Of a stretch of 64,000 nucleotides of DNA, positions 60,859 to 64,000 are shown piece by piece; position 1 is the first letter of the stretch; the number at the start of each line of letters is the position of its first letter. This DNA is from Planctomycetota bacterium (GTDB lineage: Bacteria > Planctomycetota > Uabimicrobiia > Uabimicrobiales > Uabimicrobiaceae). The DNA lies in the NCBI GenBank assembly GCA_029260735.1, contig JAJDCR010000063.1:1-64000 (forward strand). The letters run 5' to 3'. The position numbers were made by a program, and so were the translations under genes. The notes beneath the pieces are model-generated. The model worked only from the letters and a program-made list of their open reading frames with translations. It was not told where the DNA came from and made no database searches.

Positions 60859-61764
60859 ATGAAAGTATTACTCGCTGGTTCGAGTGGACTTGTGGGAATA
60901 GCTCTTATCCTCGCTCTCAAAAAGCAAGGACACGAAGTTACCCGACTAGTTCGGAAAAAAACGTCGGAAGAAAATACCTTCTTTTGGGACCCGGCTCAAG
61001 GGGAAATAGACGAAAAAGCTCTTGTCGGGCAAGATGCCGTTATTAACATGTGCGGAGACAACGTAGCTTCTGGTCTTTGGACAACAAAGAAGAGAAAACG
61101 TATTCTGGATAGTAGGACACAAACAACAGGACTGCTTGTTACAAAAATGAAGGAAATGACCTCTCCTCCTAAAATATTTATTAATGCTTCTGCTATGGGA
61201 TTTTATGGCGACCAAGGAGAAACTCTCTTGACCGAGGACTATCCTTCTGGAGGAGGTTTTTTAGCAGAAGTTTGTCAAAAGTGGGAAGAAGCTGCCGATG
61301 AAATTAAAGGAAGTTCTGTGCGCTTAGTAAAATTACGCATTGGCGTTGTTCTTGATCTAGAAGGGGGAGCACTCCAGAAAATGCTTCCTGCATTTAAATG
61401 TGGCGTCGGAGGACGATTAGGTAGTGGAAAACAATATATGAGCTGGATTTCTCTTGCCGATGTGATTAGTATCACCTTGTTTGCTCTCGAAAATGAAGGT
61501 GTTTCTGGAGCACTCAATACAGTTGCCCCTAATCCTGTCACCAATAGTGAGTTTACCCAAATTTTAGGGAAAGTATTAGGACGACCAACGGTTTTACCTG
61601 CACCGGCTTTTGCTTTGAAGCTGGTCTTAGGAGACATGGCAAAGGAGATGCTTTTAGCAAGCACTAGAGTATCTCCGCAAAAACTGATAGATGCCGGCTA
61701 CACTTTTCAAGATGAGAATTTAGAAGATGCTTTACGGAATATTTTGGACGTTCAAAAAAAGTGA
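60859..61764 (+). CDS. TIGR01777-family NAD-dependent epimerase-like protein (YfcH)
   Basis: A 301-residue short-chain dehydrogenase-like protein. The Rossmann motif AGSSGLVG lies at the N-terminus, then WDPAQGEID, VINMCGDNVASGLW, NASAMGFYGDQGE and the C-terminal DUF1731 region (PAPAFALKLVLGDMAKEMLL). The family lacks proven substrates; in some bacteria it affects cell division. AAAGGAA precedes the ATG at 60859. Confidence 0.9.
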   Translation: MKVLLAGSSGLVGIALILALKKQGHEVTRLVRKKTSEENTFFWDPAQGEIDEKALVGQDAVINMCGDNVASGLWTTKKRKRILDSRTQTTGLLVTKMKEMTSPPKIFINASAMGFYGDQGETLLTEDYPSGGGFLAEVCQKWEEAADEIKGSSVRLVKLRIGVVLDLEGGALQKMLPAFKCGVGGRLGSGKQYMSWISLADVISITLFALENEGVSGALNTVAPNPVTNSEFTQILGKVLGRPTVLPAPAFALKLVLGDMAKEMLLASTRVSPQKLIDAGYTFQDENLEDALRNILDVQKK

Positions 61765-61856
61765 CACAAAAAGAGTAATTCCTAGCATATATAACTAAAG
61801 AAAATTTACTTTGGTATACATGCTAGAATGCGTCCTAAAAAGAAGGAGACTTATTC

Positions 61857-62426
61857 ATGATTGGAAAGAACGGTCTTATTTTTCTATTGCTCGGAACTTT
61901 TTGTTTGGCGGCTTCTTGTAACTCCTCGAAGTTAGGTCAAAGCAAGGCTGAGACCTCTGGAGAAGAGAGCTCTCAAAAAACTATAGTCGAAGAGAAAGGT
62001 TATGATGATATGAGTGAAAAGGTTGAAAAAACAGACGCAGAGTGGAAAGAACTACTCAATGATGAAGAGTACTATATTACTCGCCAAAAAGGGACCGAAA
62101 GGGCCTTTACCGGGAAGTACTATAAAACTAAAGAAGAGGGTGTATATCTCTGTACTTGCTGCGGCAATAAACTCTTCGATTCAGAAACTAAGTATGACTC
62201 TGGTTCCGGTTGGCCTAGCTTCTGGGCACCTCTTCCCGGAGATAAAGTGGCTCAGGAAATGGATGGATCTTTTGGTATGGTCAGAAACGAGGTCACTTGT
62301 GCTCGTTGTGATGCTCACCTGGGACATGTTTTTGAAGATGGTCCCCAGCCTACCAATTTGCGCTATTGTATTAATTCCGCTGCTTTGAAACTAGCCCCCA
62401 AAACAGAAGAAGAGCCGGGGTCCTAG
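61857..62426 (+). CDS. msrB: Peptide methionine-(R)-S-oxide reductase, lipoprotein form
   Basis: A 189-residue protein with a lipobox (CLAASC, Cys near 22) and an acidic linker before an MsrB domain (about 55-180). Zinc ligands are in CTCCG (about 99-102) and CARCD (about 147-150); [15 protein letters not shown] and the catalytic Cys in RYCINS (about 168) are present. It repairs oxidised methionine in exported proteins, reduced by an unknown periplasmic donor. AGAAGGAG precedes the ATG. Confidence 0.92.
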   Translation: MIGKNGLIFLLLGTFCLAASCNSSKLGQSKAETSGEESSQKTIVEEKGYDDMSEKVEKTDAEWKELLNDEEYYITRQKGTERAFTGKYYKTKEEGVYLCTCCGNKLFDSETKYDSGSGWPSFWAPLPGDKVAQEMDGSFGMVRNEVTCARCDAHLGHVFEDGPQPTNLRYCINSAALKLAPKTEEEPGS

Positions 62427-62460
62427 AGAAGACTAAGGAATAGAACTCCTTAGAGCACCA

Positions 62461-63105
62461 TCAACTTTTGCCATTCTCAATATTATCGAGAATGGCAAAA
62501 AATTCACTCAAAATCATGGCTGTCGCTCCCCACACATTATGTCCCTGCACATCATAGAAAGGAACTTGAAGACGCACTTGGTTTCGCGTTATGATCTTAC
62601 TTTTGAGATTTCTTTTGTCATTAAGCTCATCTAAAGGTACCTCTAAAATTTTTGCGACCTCATAGTTCGGCTGAAAATCGGGACGATGAGGAGTGTAAGC
62701 AACCACCGGATGTACCAAGAAATTACTCACTGGTATGTAAAGGTCGCTCAAACTTCCAATTACCTCAATCTTGTCTTCCTTAACCATAATCTCTTCTTGG
62801 GTTTCTCGCAAGGCCGTTTGAGCCAAATTGCGATCCTCTTTTTCCTCACGCCCCCCCGGTAAACTAATTTGTCCCCCATGAACCCCCTTGTAGTTTGACC
62901 TTAGAGTGAGAACCAAAGAAATTTCTCCTTTGGCCGCTGGGTAAAGCAAAACAAGAACCGCTCCTTTCTTCGGAGGAAAGGAAAACTTCATCCCCATGAA
63001 GCGGAAAGCAGGAGCCATTTTGTATTGAGCATCTTTGCCTGGCAAAGCTGAGTTGAGTTGTAAACGTAAAATCTGGATAAAATGGTTAAAATTTTTTTCT
63101 TTCAT
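62461..63105 (-). CDS. nudL: Nudix hydrolase, CoA pyrophosphatase type
   Basis: A 214-residue Nudix protein with LRSNYKGVHGGQISLPGG, the pattern of CoA diphosphatases, and the Nudix box ending ALRETQEEI. The C-terminal part (PVVAYTPHRPDFQPN, VWGATAMILSEF) also fits. It should cleave CoA or acyl-CoA to 4'-phosphopantetheine and 3',5'-ADP. Its ATG overlaps the stop of the upstream formylglycine-enzyme-like gene (ATGA), so the two are cotranscribed. Confidence 0.88.
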   Translation of the reverse strand: MKEKNFNHFIQILRLQLNSALPGKDAQYKMAPAFRFMGMKFSFPPKKGAVLVLLYPAAKGEISLVLTLRSNYKGVHGGQISLPGGREEKEDRNLAQTALRETQEEIMVKEDKIEVIGSLSDLYIPVSNFLVHPVVAYTPHRPDFQPNYEVAKILEVPLDELNDKRNLKSKIITRNQVRLQVPFYDVQGHNVWGATAMILSEFFAILDNIENGKS

Positions 63106-64000
63106 TGTTCTTTCTTGTTGCTAGAAGTAGTTTGCTCGGGATTGATGACGAGACGGAAGCCTATTATGTCTGATTTGTTATATTTAGCTTCTTTGCCTCT
63201 GTATGAGCATCTTATCCTTGTAACTTTATTATCGTTCCAGCAACCACCTCTTATAATCATTTCGTTTGTTTCTAATTCATTTTTTTCAAGTGGGTTTTCG
63301 GCATATTGATCATGACACCACTCCCATAAGTTGCCAAGCATATCGTGGATTCCAAATGCATTTGGAATTTTACTTCCCACCTTGTCTACACACACAAAAT
63401 CATTTTTGGACCGGTTAACTATGGCGTATTTCCATATGTCCTTCGAGCTATTACCCCAGTGAAACCGGCTAAACATTCCTGCTCGGCATGCATACTCCCA
63501 CTGAATCTCTGTTGGTAACGAGAAGTGTTTTCCTAAATATGGAATGAAATCTTTATTTATATCTGACCACGATACATTGTAAACAGGTAAGTTAGTCCAA
63601 TCAATGATTTGATTTTGTTTCCATGTTTTTTTTGTTGTAACAGAATACCATTGGTGTTGAGTTATTTCATGTTTGCTAATCCAAAACCATCTAGCTATTT
63701 TAGTTTTGTACCTTTTTTCATTTTTTTTCTTTTCTTCTTCTCCTTTTGGAGATCCCATCCAGAATATACCAGGGGGGACAAACAACATGGTTATTTTGAT
63801 TTTATTAGTTGTGAAAGTAGTTTCTCTTGGAAAACCTAGGGTGTATGCATAATTTATTTGATATTCTTCTGCATAGCGGATTTTTTCTGAATAACTAATG
63901 TGTTCCCACTCCTCACTAGTAAAATCTAATAATTTACTTTTTTGGTTCCATGATTTATTCCACAAATTTTTAGGCCATCCTGGAGGCTTTTTCCATTTGC
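63102..64000 (-). CDS. Formylglycine-generating-enzyme-like (SUMF1/FGE-fold) protein, 5' end beyond window
   Basis: The minus-strand frame is open to the window edge (KWKKPPGWPKNLWNKSWN at the start of what is visible), so the N-terminus is missing. About 299 codons are seen. After a helical region (EEWEHISYSEKIRYAEEY) the FGE-sulfatase fold begins: VPPGIFWMGSPKGE, ISKHEITQHQWYSV, LPVYNVSWSD, SLPTEIQWEYACRAG, NAFGIHDMLGNLWEWCHD, IIRGGCWNDN and IGFRLV. The Cys pair of true formylglycine enzymes (GGSxxC...C) is not in place, so oxidase activity is unlikely. In PVC bacteria such domains often follow kinase or adaptor domains. Confidence 0.85.
   Translation of the reverse strand, partial: KWKKPPGWPKNLWNKSWNQKSKLLDFTSEEWEHISYSEKIRYAEEYQINYAYTLGFPRETTFTTNKIKITMLFVPPGIFWMGSPKGEEEKKKNEKRYKTKIARWFWISKHEITQHQWYSVTTKKTWKQNQIIDWTNLPVYNVSWSDINKDFIPYLGKHFSLPTEIQWEYACRAGMFSRFHWGNSSKDIWKYAIVNRSKNDFVCVDKVGSKIPNAFGIHDMLGNLWEWCHDQYAENPLEKNELETNEMIIRGGCWNDNKVTRIRCSYRGKEAKYNKSDIIGFRLVINPEQTTSSNKKEQ

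Overview
The window is 64 kb of AT-rich bacterial DNA with dense, strongly Shine-Dalgarno-led genes and many 4-bp ATGA start/stop overlaps. The gene content (Hanks-type Ser/Thr kinase, FHA proteins, multihaem cytochromes c, formylglycine-enzyme-like domain, two neutral ceramidase-like enzymes, Na+-NQR, tryptophan 2,3-dioxygenase, low-complexity repeat proteins) fits the PVC group, most likely a low-GC, deep-branching Planctomycetota. That placement rests on gene content only and should be treated as tentative. No rRNA, tRNA or CRISPR array was seen.

Region 1 (1-7440) is an accessory graveyard. It holds a lone pseudopilin, a duplicated small gene, an AbiEi antitoxin whose AbiEii toxin is cut to a 31-codon stub joined to the tail of an Mrr-type restriction gene, a truncated tyrosine integrase, a PIN-domain toxin-antitoxin pair, and an IS630 transposase fragment fused to a GxxExxY fragment. 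An intact IS200/RAYT-type Y1 transposase sits among REP-like hairpins and long inverted repeats up to 107 bp per arm.

Region 2 (7600-17000) has an NfeD/stomatin membrane operon with a large repeat-built membrane protein, an Old Yellow Enzyme, and a 1299-residue protein with a perfect-period 54-bp tandem array.

Region 3 (17003-28038) is the most interesting part. A minus-strand five-gene cluster encodes a membrane-anchored FHA + NAD(P)H-flavin/[2Fe-2S] reductase, a tetrahaem cytochrome c, an FHA + two cyclic-nucleotide-like domains + 16-Cys ferredoxin protein, a b-type cytochrome-like membrane protein and a decahaem cytochrome c with a cytosolic Cys-rich head. Divergently transcribed beside it is a Ser/Thr kinase fused to a flavodoxin-like domain. 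Kinase plus two FHA (phosphothreonine-reading) redox proteins suggests a phospho-controlled transmembrane electron-transfer system; this is an inference.

Region 4 (28046-44306) is mainly core: TPR and HEAT envelope proteins, glyA, rpsA with an acidic repeat tail, RNase Y with a degenerate KH domain, RNase Z-like enzyme, LETM1-like protein, xseB, ispA, nadK, a phosphoesterase, a uridine-kinase-like enzyme, tryptophan dioxygenase, malate dehydrogenase and a YggS protein.

Region 5 (44990-52224) is a complete Na+-translocating NADH:quinone reductase locus, nqrABCDEF-apbE-nqrM, including the 59-codon nqrM. Region 6 (52486-64000) has CBS, TRIC-type channel, DUF1499, isocitrate dehydrogenase flanked by inverted repeats, tandem ceramidases, an SAH/MTA-deaminase-like amidohydrolase, a TIGR01777 epimerase, lipoprotein MsrB, a CoA-type Nudix hydrolase and a formylglycine-enzyme-like protein running off the window end.
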